In this document: in pieces, positions 1 through 6,285 of the stretch
Numbering within the stretch: the first letter of the stretch is position 1
How the letters are laid out: the number at the start of each line of letters is the position of its first letter
Assembly (NCBI GenBank): GCA_030630315.1
Contig: DAOVNI010000104.1
Location: 1-6,334 of the forward strand
Direction: 5' to 3'
Length of the DNA stretch: 6,334 nucleotides
From: Phycisphaerae bacterium
Lineage (GTDB): Bacteria; Planctomycetota; Phycisphaerae; Sedimentisphaerales; Anaerobacaceae
The notes under the pieces: model-generated
Seen by the model: only the letters and a program-made list of their open reading frames with translations
Told to the model about the DNA's origin: nothing
Database searches by the model: none
Translations under genes and position numbers: made by a program

Positions 1-128
1 GAATTCATAACTGAATTGGGAACGAGATTGAATTGTTTTCTGCCGGTGATTGCGACCTTCGTGCAGGAAGATTGTAATAGCAGCAGACCACACAGAGCAG
101 CCAGTTGTAATTTCAAAGACGGTTTCAT
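1..128 (-). CDS. Probable M48-family zinc metalloprotease, lipoprotein (N-terminal 42 codons; runs off the left edge)
   Basis: This gene is cut by the window edge, and only its first 42 codons are visible. The start is a Lys-containing n-region followed by a hydrophobic stretch (about residues 5-18) and then Q-S-S-C with Cys22, which looks like a lipoprotein signal. The -3 residue is Gln rather than the usual Leu, so the lipobox is imperfect. Directly after the Cys comes ITGRKQFNLVP (residues 27-37). This resembles the 'P-[VI]-T-G-R-x-Q-L-N-L-V' segment found just after the lipid-attached Cys in many M48 (LoiP/YcaL/BepA-like) envelope metalloproteases. The catalytic HExxH would lie outside the window, so the protease call rests on this short motif. 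The ATG at 128 is well supported: AAAGGGGG (143-136 on the minus strand) sits 7 bases upstream. The gene is co-oriented with mutS but separated from it by 149 bases, so it may be transcribed independently. Confidence 0.68.
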   Translation of the reverse strand, partial: MKPSLKLQLAALCGLLLLQSSCTKVAITGRKQFNLVPNSVMN

Positions 129-221
129 GGCATTTCCCCCTTTCTTTGTAAAGTCAATTTGTCAATGTTTGATGACCATACGACCAAGCGTGTAAATCAA
201 TGGTTTTTCCGGATACTTAAC

Positions 222-250
222 AGTATATATTAAGCAGTCGCCGTTGTTCT
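222..250 (-). promoter_or_regulatory. Weak candidate promoter for the M48-type gene
   Basis: In the 149-base gap after mutS, the minus strand has TATACT at 227-222, a 5/6 match to the sigma-70 -10 box. The hexamer 17 bases upstream is AGAACA (250-245), only a 3/6 match to TTGACA. The predicted start near 215 would leave a leader of about 87 bases. No hairpin with a T-run is visible after the mutS stop, so readthrough from mutS is an alternative. Confidence 0.22.
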
Positions 251-277
251 TTTGCAATCTTTTTTCCACTCCTGTGC

Positions 278-2905
278 TTATTTATTTCCGTCAATTTCAT
301 TCTTGATTTGGTTCAACAAATTAATAGCCTCTATCGGCGTCAGATTATTGACATCTGTTGAGGCGAGTTTTTCGAGGACGGATTTGTGTTTCTGGACGAA
401 GAGGGAGTCTTTGTCGGGCTGTTTTGTTTTGTGTTTTGAGAGATGGGTGCCGGTGGCTTCTTTTGCGAAGGTGCTTTCCAATTCTTCGAGAATTTCTTTT
501 GACCTTTCAAGAATGGATTTTGGTACGCCGGCGAGTTTTGCGACGTGGATGCCGTAACTTTTGTCGGTTCCGCCGGGTAGAATCTTGTGCAAAAAGACGA
601 CCTCGTCCATCCATTCGCGGACGGCGACGTTGCAATTCTTGACATTCGTAAATAATTCGGCTAATTCGGTAAGTTCGTGATAATGGGTGGCAAAGAGCGT
701 TCGGCATTTTAGTTTGTTTGCGATATGCTCGGTAATCGCCCAGGCCAGGGCCAGGCCGTCGTAAGTGCTTGTGCCGCGGCCAACCTCGTCGAGTATTACC
801 AGGGATTTTTTCGTGGCGTTGTTAATGATGTTTGCCGTTTCGGTCATTTCGACCATAAAGGTTGATTGGCCGCGAACCAGCTCATCGGAGGCGCCGACGC
901 GGGTGAAGATTCTATCGACCAGGCCGATGGTCGCATCCTTGGCGGGGATGAAGCTGCCGGCCTGTGCCATCAGGACAAGCAGGGCGGTCTGTCTTATATA
1001 AGTGCTTTTTCCGCTCATATTCGGGCCTGTTACAATCAGATAATCGCCGGCTTGTCCGCCCAGCTCGATGTCGTTGGGCACAAACTCCGGGCCGAGCGTT
1101 TCGGCCAAAACCGGGTGTTTGCCATCGTTTATGATAAGCTCGCCGCCATCGGTCATTTTAGGGCGGATGTAGTTTCGCCGCCTGGCCAGATACGCCAGGG
1201 CGGCGAGACAATCGCATTGGGCGAGAGTGTCGGCGAGGGCCTGCAGTCGGCTTACGTATTGAGTGCATTGTCGGCGGATGTCCTCGAAGAGCCGCTGCTC
1301 TAATTCGAGTGCTGATTCGGCGGCGCTGAGGGCCTGCGTTTCGTATTCTTTCAACTTGTCGGTAATGTAGCGCTCTGCGTTTTTGATTGTTTGCTTTCGC
1401 ATATAGTCGGCGGGGACCTTGTCTGCTGCTGAGCGGCTTATTTCGATATAATAGCCGAAGACCTTGTTGTAGCCGATTTTTAGATTGCGGATGCCGGTTC
1501 GCTCGATTTCGCCTTTCTGATAATGCCGCAGCCAGCTCTGGCCGTCTCTGGAAATCGAGCGCAGGCGGTCGAGCTCTTCGTTGAAGCCGGTCTTTATTAC
1601 GCCGCCATCGCGAAGGTGCGAGGGACATTCCGGCTCGATTGCGGCTTCGAGCAAATCAGCTAATTCGTCCATACTGTCGCACTGGCCGGCGAGCCGCACA
1701 AGCAAATCGGCGCCGAATTGCTGGAGAGTTTCCCGCAGCGACGGTATTCGCCGCAGTGAGATTGCAAGGGCCACCAAATCTCGGGGAGTTACCCGGAAAG
1801 TGCTGATGCGGGCTGCGATTCGCTCCGGGTCGGCTAATGCTGAAAGCAGTTTGCGAGCGTCGGCTAACTTAGTATCTGTCTCTTTTAATTCTTCGACGGC
1901 GTCCTGGCGAAGCTCAATGGCGCCGAGGTCACACAACGGCATACACAGCCAGTTTCTTATCATTCTGCCGCCCATACCGGTTAGTGTTTCGTCAAGACAG
2001 TCCAGCAGCGTGCCTTTCGTGCTTTCGGCGCGAATGGTTCGCAGGATTTCGAGACTCCGCAGCGTGGTCTGGTCGATTTGCAGGAATTTTTTGCGGTTGA
2101 TTTTTCGTAAATTCCGGATGTGGCCGAGCGTCGTTTTTTGTGTTTCGTTGAGGTATTCGATGACGGCACCGGCAGGGCGGATGACACCATCATCGTCGCC
2201 GATACCAAATCCTTCGAGGGTGGCTGTGCCGAAATGCTTTAGCAGGCGCTGTCTTGCCTGATAGGGGTCGAAATACCAGCCGGGACGTTCGGTTACAATG
2301 GCGTTGGTCAACTGTGTGATATCTCTGGTGAGCTTTTTTGTCTCGGCTTCGAATAGTTCGCCGCGTCTGTCGGCCAGAAGACACTCGGCCGGGCTAAGCC
2401 GCAGCAGCTCATCGAGCAGTTTTTCTTCGGGCAGCTCCTGGGCGAAAAAGTGGCCGGTTGAAATGTCGACCCAGCTAATTGCGGCTTCTTGTTTTGTCCC
2501 CAGACTGACCGCACAGAGGAAATTGTCCTCTTTGGCGTTCAACAGCATATCGTCGGTAAGCGTGCCAGGGGTAACAATTCGCACAATGTCACGCTTGACA
2601 ACGCCCTTTGCGGTTTTTGGGTCTTCTACCTGCTCGCAAACGGCAACTCTGTAGCCGGCCTGCAGCATTTTCTTCAGATACCCATCAACTGCGTGATATG
2701 GCACGCCGGCTAATGGGATGGGATTGCTGCCTTTGCTTCGACTGGTTAGGGTCAAGCCCAGTACCTTCGAGCAGGTTTTGGCGTCCTCGTAAAAGGTCTC
2801 GTAAAAATCGCCCATGCGAAAGAACAAAATGCAGTCGGGGTATTTTTGCTTGAACCGGTGAAACTGCTTCATCGCAGGCGTTAGTTTTGCGCTCTGTGTA
2901 GTCAT
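278..2905 (-). CDS. mutS: DNA mismatch repair protein MutS
   Basis: MutS recognises base mismatches and small loops in newly replicated DNA and, through ATP-driven sliding, recruits MutL to start repair in the cytoplasm. The 875-residue product is close to the usual length of bacterial MutS1. The mismatch-reading domain carries the G-D-F-Y-E motif, with Phe34 (stacking) and Glu36 (hydrogen bonding) in place. The connector, lever and clamp regions follow. The ABC-type ATPase has Walker A GPNMSGKST (627-635), the TRVGASD and STFMVEM signatures (668-687), Walker B ILDE (704-707) followed by GRGTSTYDG, and ATHYHEL (739-745). A helix-turn-helix dimer segment (around YGIHVAKLAGVP) follows, and the tail has D-S-L-F at 833-836, where a degenerate beta-clamp-binding motif would be expected, then the LTPIEAINLL helix. 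All key residues appear intact. The ATG at 2905 lies 9 bases after the mnmE-like stop and has no Shine-Dalgarno; see the promoter entry. Confidence 0.98.
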   Translation of the reverse strand: MTTQSAKLTPAMKQFHRFKQKYPDCILFFRMGDFYETFYEDAKTCSKVLGLTLTSRSKGSNPIPLAGVPYHAVDGYLKKMLQAGYRVAVCEQVEDPKTAKGVVKRDIVRIVTPGTLTDDMLLNAKEDNFLCAVSLGTKQEAAISWVDISTGHFFAQELPEEKLLDELLRLSPAECLLADRRGELFEAETKKLTRDITQLTNAIVTERPGWYFDPYQARQRLLKHFGTATLEGFGIGDDDGVIRPAGAVIEYLNETQKTTLGHIRNLRKINRKKFLQIDQTTLRSLEILRTIRAESTKGTLLDCLDETLTGMGGRMIRNWLCMPLCDLGAIELRQDAVEELKETDTKLADARKLLSALADPERIAARISTFRVTPRDLVALAISLRRIPSLRETLQQFGADLLVRLAGQCDSMDELADLLEAAIEPECPSHLRDGGVIKTGFNEELDRLRSISRDGQSWLRHYQKGEIERTGIRNLKIGYNKVFGYYIEISRSAADKVPADYMRKQTIKNAERYITDKLKEYETQALSAAESALELEQRLFEDIRRQCTQYVSRLQALADTLAQCDCLAALAYLARRRNYIRPKMTDGGELIINDGKHPVLAETLGPEFVPNDIELGGQAGDYLIVTGPNMSGKSTYIRQTALLVLMAQAGSFIPAKDATIGLVDRIFTRVGASDELVRGQSTFMVEMTETANIINNATKKSLVILDEVGRGTSTYDGLALAWAITEHIANKLKCRTLFATHYHELTELAELFTNVKNCNVAVREWMDEVVFLHKILPGGTDKSYGIHVAKLAGVPKSILERSKEILEELESTFAKEATGTHLSKHKTKQPDKDSLFVQKHKSVLEKLASTDVNNLTPIEAINLLNQIKNEIDGNK

Positions 2906-2913
2906 ACTGTAAG

Positions 2914-2941
2914 ATTATACACGAAGCTGGCCGTTTAACAA
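2914..2941 (-). promoter_or_regulatory. Probable mutS promoter giving a leaderless or near-leaderless mRNA
   Basis: The minus strand has a perfect TATAAT at 2919-2914 and TTGTTA (4/6 to TTGACA) at 2941-2936, with a 16-base spacer. Only 8 bases (CTTACAGT) separate the -10 box from the mutS ATG at 2905. A sigma-70 polymerase would start at about 2908-2905, at or 2-3 bases before the start codon. No AGGAGG-like sequence precedes the ATG, which fits leaderless translation. The TAA inside TATAAT is also the stop codon of the upstream mnmE-like gene, so part of the match could be chance. Confidence 0.5.
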
Positions 2942-4099
2942 CTCTGTTGTGATTGAAGCTGCCTGCTTCCTGGATTTGGTCTTTTTTAATTGATGCAGCA
3001 GGTTTTCCTGTCGGCTGGTAAAGACAACAGCAGTTTGCAAATCGAAATCAGCAACGCCACAGAGCTGTTGGATTTTTTTCGTGAGGTTTTCTATTCCGGT
3101 GCCGAATTTTGCGCTTATCTGTACTGTGTTTGCCAAAATCTCGGGCAATTTGCGGGCATCGAGTTTGGCGGGCAAATCGGATTTATTTAAGACTGTCAGG
3201 ACTTTTTTGTCGGCGATTTTTTCAAGAAGGTGGTCGTCAAGCTGGTCGCTGGTTGTGCTATTATCCAAAACGAGCAAGACCAAATCCGCCTCTTCCAAAA
3301 TCTGAGCGGCTTTTTGCTGTGATTCTCTTTCGATTGAATCTTTAGGTGCTGCTGCAAGCTTTTCATCCAGTCCCGCAGTGTCAATCAGTTCTACTGAAAG
3401 CGGACCGATCTGGCACCGGGCTGAGACCCAGTCTCGGGTTGTGCCTTTGATGTCGGTAACTATTGCTTTCTGGCGGCCGGCCAGATAGTTTAACAGTGTG
3501 CTTTTGCCGGTGTTCGGCGGGCCTGCGATAACGGTTTTGCAGCCGTGAATAATCAGTTTTGCTGTCCGGCTGTTTTCAAGTATCCGCTCGGCGTCGGCTG
3601 TAATTTGTTTAAGAGATAGTGCGTTTATGTTTTCCAACCATTCTGCTATCTTTTTGCTTAAGCCCGCATCGATTTGATTTGCGATTATTTTGGTGCCCTC
3701 GATTGTCCTGGCCCTGGGCTGGGTGAGTTTGGCTTCGAGTGCGATTGTATTGACGGATTTTTCCGCTGATAGGATTTTGTATAGTAGCTGCTCTGCGGTC
3801 AGGAGTTTGGCTCCGTGTCGGCCGAGTAGTTGCATTATCATCTCAACAATGAGTGGGTTGCCGTGGCAGTTTATGGCGAAGCTATGGGGACCTTCGCAGC
3901 CAATTATAACCTGGTCGATAGTCTCGGTGCCATCGCAGATTGTGCCGAGCAGGATTTTGCCGGGCTTGAATTTCGGCGGTTTCGTTCCTGTCGATTTGAA
4001 TATTTTTTTAATGACAGCCTTGGCTGTGTCGCCGAAGACCTGAACGGTCGCTATCGCACCGGTGCCTTTGCCAGTCATTACTGCGGCGAAAACACTCAT
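2915..4099 (-). CDS. MnmE/TrmE-like GTPase, divergent and lacking the C-terminal Cys motif
   Basis: In its canonical form MnmE works with MnmG to install the cm5-type modification at wobble uridine 34 of certain tRNAs, using a folate one-carbon donor. The 394-residue product has the same order of domains: an N-terminal folate-type domain (about 1-115), a helical region, and an inserted G domain. The G domain is complete: G1 GPPNTGKST (193-201), including the K+-binding-type Asn196, G2 TDIKGTTRD (215-223), G3 DTAG (240-243), G4 NKSD (305-308) and G5 SAK (329-331). Several MnmE hallmarks are absent. The C-terminus ends at the helix that normally reads ELLAEELRLA, about 30-40 residues before the usual FCIGK with its catalytic Cys. 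The PNSYTGED...HGG segment is shortened to GPHSFAINCHGN (70-81). The position equivalent to E. coli Glu282 is Pro252. The start is supported by GAGGG 4 bases upstream. It may be a lineage-specific MnmE or a paralogue with another role. Confidence 0.85.
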   Translation of the reverse strand: MSVFAAVMTGKGTGAIATVQVFGDTAKAVIKKIFKSTGTKPPKFKPGKILLGTICDGTETIDQVIIGCEGPHSFAINCHGNPLIVEMIMQLLGRHGAKLLTAEQLLYKILSAEKSVNTIALEAKLTQPRARTIEGTKIIANQIDAGLSKKIAEWLENINALSLKQITADAERILENSRTAKLIIHGCKTVIAGPPNTGKSTLLNYLAGRQKAIVTDIKGTTRDWVSARCQIGPLSVELIDTAGLDEKLAAAPKDSIERESQQKAAQILEEADLVLLVLDNSTTSDQLDDHLLEKIADKKVLTVLNKSDLPAKLDARKLPEILANTVQISAKFGTGIENLTKKIQQLCGVADFDLQTAVVFTSRQENLLHQLKKTKSRKQAASITTELLNGQLRV

Positions 4100-4125
4100 A
4101 ACACCCTCAATTTAAGTACTTAGAG

Positions 4126-4755
4126 TCATTGATGTGGTCTTCCGGCACCGCGCGATGCGCGGTAAAGTTTTGTTACTAAGACATTCATTATCTGGAAGAA
4201 GGGCCTGCCTGCGAGCACTGCGGGGCCATTGATGAGCAAGCATCCAAGCGAGGATAACAGGCCGAGTTTAAGGATTGACCGGGGGTCTTCGTAAGGGTCT
4301 ATTAGTAACGCCAAAATGGTGGATGCCAAAGGTAAAACAACGATAATAAGCAAGATGACTCTTTTGACTTTTGTAAGGTTCGATTGAAAGACCGAAAGCA
4401 GGCCAAAAAGCATACCTGACAAACCTGAGAAACAAATGGTAGCCATTAAGAGAATAAACCAGGTTGCCTGGACGTCTGCTCGGATTTCGGGCTCAGACGG
4501 CGGCTTAAATATATTGTCAATAAGGATGGGTATAGCTATGCGCATAAATAGCAGCAAGTTAAACAACAAAATGCAGATTAAGAAAATGTCGCACAGCTTT
4601 CTGATAAGCTTTCTGTGCTTGATAAATATGGTTGCTTTTGGAGGGGCCGTGGGGGTTTTGCCCTTCATAAGATAGACGGCGGCCATAAGGGCTGCGAAGA
4701 GCATCAGCCAAAACCAGATGTTGAAGAGAATTTTTGGAAGTGTTAGTGATATCAT
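4126..4755 (-). CDS. Hypothetical integral membrane protein with about five transmembrane helices
   Basis: I do not recognise this 209-residue protein. Five hydrophobic segments are visible, at about residues 10-29, 55-80, 98-122, 132-152 and 161-182. Lys/Arg-rich stretches lie between the first two helices (31-54, with KGK and KHRKLIRK), at 128-132 (TKVKR) and in the C-terminal tail (195-207). By the positive-inside rule the first loop and the tail would be cytoplasmic. No catalytic motif, transporter signature or soluble domain is apparent. The ATG at 4755 is supported by GGAG 7 bases upstream. The gene lies 18 bases after the coaX stop and 26 bases before the mnmE-like start, so it is probably co-transcribed with both. 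Position alone does not reveal a function; a metabolite transporter or a small envelope protein are both possible. Confidence 0.8.
   Translation of the reverse strand: MISLTLPKILFNIWFWLMLFAALMAAVYLMKGKTPTAPPKATIFIKHRKLIRKLCDIFLICILLFNLLLFMRIAIPILIDNIFKPPSEPEIRADVQATWFILLMATICFSGLSGMLFGLLSVFQSNLTKVKRVILLIIVVLPLASTILALLIDPYEDPRSILKLGLLSSLGCLLINGPAVLAGRPFFQIMNVLVTKLYRASRGAGRPHQ
4147..4163 (-). repeat. Perfect GC-rich inverted repeat inside the 3' end of the membrane-protein gene
   Basis: ACCGCGC (4147-4153) and GCGCGGT (4157-4163) are perfect 7-base arms around a 3-base loop. The transcript could form a short stable hairpin about 20 bases before the stop codon of the membrane-protein gene and upstream of the mnmE-like ribosome binding site. 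No T-run follows on either strand, so it is not a classical intrinsic terminator. It encodes about residues 198-203 (Arg/Ala/Ser/Gly-rich), so codon composition may explain it. Confidence 0.35.
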
Positions 4756-4773
4756 TCGATATCTCCGAGCAGG

Positions 4774-5562
4774 TTACCCCATTTTTTCTTCGATGTATTT
4801 TCGATAGGCCAGAACGATGCCTTTGACGACGAGATTAGGCACGAAGGAGTCTATGAAATTACAATCGTCCTTTATGGTTTTGGCACCGGCGCCGGTAATG
4901 ACCGTTTGGGGCCATTTGTCGATTTTTTCTGCGTAACGCCTGATGACCTCCTCTAATGTTCCGAGGGCGGAATAATACAGTCCGCAGTTTATGGCCTCGC
5001 TGGTATTTTTGCCGTATGGTTCCTTTGGCCTGGTAACTTTGATACTCGGCAGCTGGGCGGTGTTTTCTTTTAAGGCCAGTGCGCTGATTTTGAAGCCCGG
5101 GCAGATGACGCCGCCAAGAAAGACTCCCTTTTTATCAACGAGGTCGATGGTAACAGCGGTGCCGAAATCCGCTACTACTACCGCATCCTCGACGACATCA
5201 TACGCGGCTGCGGCTGAGACTATCCTGTCGGTGCCGACTTTGTCCGGTTCATCCACCCAGAGAGTCATCGGCAGGGGTATGTCTTTACCTATGATATAAA
5301 CCTTTTCGCCGAGATTGTCTTTTACGATTTGCCGGATGAGTTTGGTCCAGGCGGGTTTTACGCTGCTGACTACAATTACGCCGTTACGCTTATGTTCTTT
5401 TGAGCTTTCGATAATCGGTATTTTCTGCCAGGCGGATTTCAGGCAATTCGTAAGTTTTGTCCGGGATCCGCCCGGGATGGATTTAACAAAATCCTCCTTG
5501 TCCTCAAGGAAAAGCCCAATATCGATATTCGTATTACCAATATCTATTGCGATTATATTCAT
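4774..5562 (-). CDS. coaX: Type III pantothenate kinase (CoaX)
   Basis: CoaX phosphorylates pantothenate to 4'-phosphopantothenate, the first committed step of coenzyme A synthesis, in the cytoplasm. Unlike type I CoaA it is typically not feedback-inhibited by CoA and usually needs a monovalent cation. The 262-residue length is typical. Family motifs of this ASKHA-fold enzyme are clear: the phosphate-binding DIGNTN (7-12), KVGTDRI (108-114) with Asp112 as the expected general base, DFGTAVTID (132-140) with the cation-site Asp132, and GGVICPG (150-156). ENTAQLP (166-172) and VITGAGA (221-227) follow. The ATG at 5562 begins immediately before the first beta strand (NIIAIDIGNTN), as is normal for the family. 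Only a weak GGCGAG lies upstream, with a 9-base gap. It is the first gene of the apparent minus-strand operon. Confidence 0.95.
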   Translation of the reverse strand: MNIIAIDIGNTNIDIGLFLEDKEDFVKSIPGGSRTKLTNCLKSAWQKIPIIESSKEHKRNGVIVVSSVKPAWTKLIRQIVKDNLGEKVYIIGKDIPLPMTLWVDEPDKVGTDRIVSAAAAYDVVEDAVVVADFGTAVTIDLVDKKGVFLGGVICPGFKISALALKENTAQLPSIKVTRPKEPYGKNTSEAINCGLYYSALGTLEEVIRRYAEKIDKWPQTVITGAGAKTIKDDCNFIDSFVPNLVVKGIVLAYRKYIEEKMG

Positions 5563-5606
5563 GATTATTAACTCGCCGATAGTAGTTCGTTGATCTTTTC
5601 TTTTAT

Positions 5607-5635
5607 TTTCTACCTTATTGTTCTGCTGTTGTCAA
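5607..5635 (-). promoter_or_regulatory. Candidate sigma-70-type promoter for the coaX operon
   Basis: On the minus strand a perfect TTGACA at 5635-5630 is followed, after exactly 17 bases, by TAGAAA at 5612-5607 (4/6 to TATAAT). Transcription would start near 5600, leaving a leader of about 38 bases before the coaX ATG at 5562. It lies in the 156-base gap between the divergent coaX and sigma-factor genes, and would drive coaX and probably the downstream membrane-protein and mnmE-like genes. Confidence 0.5.
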
Positions 5636-5679
5636 TCTTCAAGCTAAATGTACCTGGATAGAAAAAATATAGATTCCAG

Positions 5680-5710
5680 TAGACAAATCGCCCAATTCAA
5701 TCACTATGTT
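5680..5710 (+). promoter_or_regulatory. Weak candidate promoter for the ECF sigma gene, placed for a leaderless mRNA
   Basis: TAGACA (5680-5685, 5/6 to TTGACA) and TATGTT (5705-5710, 4/6 to TATAAT) are separated by 19 bases, longer than ideal. The -10-like hexamer ends exactly 8 bases before the ATG at 5719, the same geometry as at mutS. I saw no GGAAC-type -35 of the kind ECF sigma factors often use for self-regulation, so autoregulation cannot be read from this gap. Confidence 0.22.
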
Positions 5711-5718
5711 TGTAGAGT

Positions 5719-6285
5719 ATGGCAAAACTTGAGGGCCCTGAGTTGATAACGCCGAGTGATAAAATGCTTGTTCGGGCTGTGCTTGCCGGCGACAAAGCAG
5801 CCTATGGGAAATTGTACGACCGCTACGCGCCGCTGATTCGTGCAGTCTGTTACGATACGACCGGCAATCTTGCCGATGCCCAGGACCTTGCACAGGATGT
5901 ATTTATGCGGGCGTATGAGAATTTGGACCGCTTACGCGATCCGGATCGTTTTGGAAAGTGGCTTATTGGAATCGCCCGGCTACGCTGTCATGAATGGCTA
6001 CGGCGGAATTTGCGACGGCAGGATAAGCGCGTTGAACTTAGTGAGGCACAAATTGCTATACCGGATCCGCCGGATGATGATCGGATAGAGCTGCTTCGAA
6101 AAATGATTGCAATGCTTCCGGAAAAGGAAAAATTAGCTTTGCATACGTTCTATCTGCAGGGCAACTCGACCGACAACGCTCGCAGGATAATGGGTCTGTC
6201 AAGGTCGGGATACTACCGGGTGCTTGAAAGGGCAAGAAAACGCCTGAAACAGTTAATGCCTGAAGAAAGGGAGGCCATCCGATGA
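5719..6285 (+). CDS. RNA polymerase ECF-type sigma factor (sigma-70 family)
   Basis: This protein should bind core RNA polymerase and direct it to a specific promoter set in response to a signal. The 188 residues show the two-domain ECF layout. Region 2 spans about 16-98, with LVRAVLAGDKAAYGKLYDRY, then DAQDLAQDVFMRAYENL (53-69) and the FGKWLIGIARLRCHEWLRR segment. A linker with PDPPDDD (115-121) follows, then region 4 (about 132-177), LPEKEKLALHTFYLQGNS with the helix-turn-helix GLSRSGYYRVLERARKRL. The recognition helix has Tyr-Tyr where most ECF factors have T-V-K/S, so its promoter target may be unusual. An in-frame TAG at 5713-5715 rules out an earlier start. The ATG at 5719 has no Shine-Dalgarno; the ATG at 5764 is an alternative but would remove residues just before region 2. 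The gene diverges from coaX and overlaps the next gene by ATGA. Confidence 0.93.
   Translation: MAKLEGPELITPSDKMLVRAVLAGDKAAYGKLYDRYAPLIRAVCYDTTGNLADAQDLAQDVFMRAYENLDRLRDPDRFGKWLIGIARLRCHEWLRRNLRRQDKRVELSEAQIAIPDPPDDDRIELLRKMIAMLPEKEKLALHTFYLQGNSTDNARRIMGLSRSGYYRVLERARKRLKQLMPEEREAIR

Noticed and set aside
160..165. TTGACA on the minus strand upstream of the M48-type gene as a -35 box
   Set aside because: The hexamer 17 bases downstream falls in the purine-rich ribosome binding site (AAGGGG) and nothing resembling TATAAT lies at 16-18 bases.
216..234. AT-rich imperfect palindrome CTTAA...TTAAG as a possible operator
   Set aside because: Only the outer 5-base arms pair fully and the centre is mismatched, so in AT-rich intergenic DNA it is likely chance.
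162..269. A 35-codon minus-strand reading frame (GTG at 269 to TGA at 162) in the gap between mutS and the M48-type gene
   Set aside because: AGGAG abuts the GTG with no usable spacing. The in-frame TTG at 257 has an 11-base gap from it, which is long, and the peptide resembles nothing I recognise. A frame this short is expected by chance.
866..1303. Long plus-strand open frame inside mutS (also similar ones at 1581-2261 and 3690-4043)
   Set aside because: These are antisense shadows of mutS and the mnmE-like gene. The minus-strand proteins there carry clear family motifs, while the plus-strand translations have no recognisable domains.
5563..5718. ECF-type autoregulatory promoter (GGAAC...CGTC) in the divergent gap
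   Set aside because: No GGAAC-like element with a suitable downstream partner was seen on either strand.
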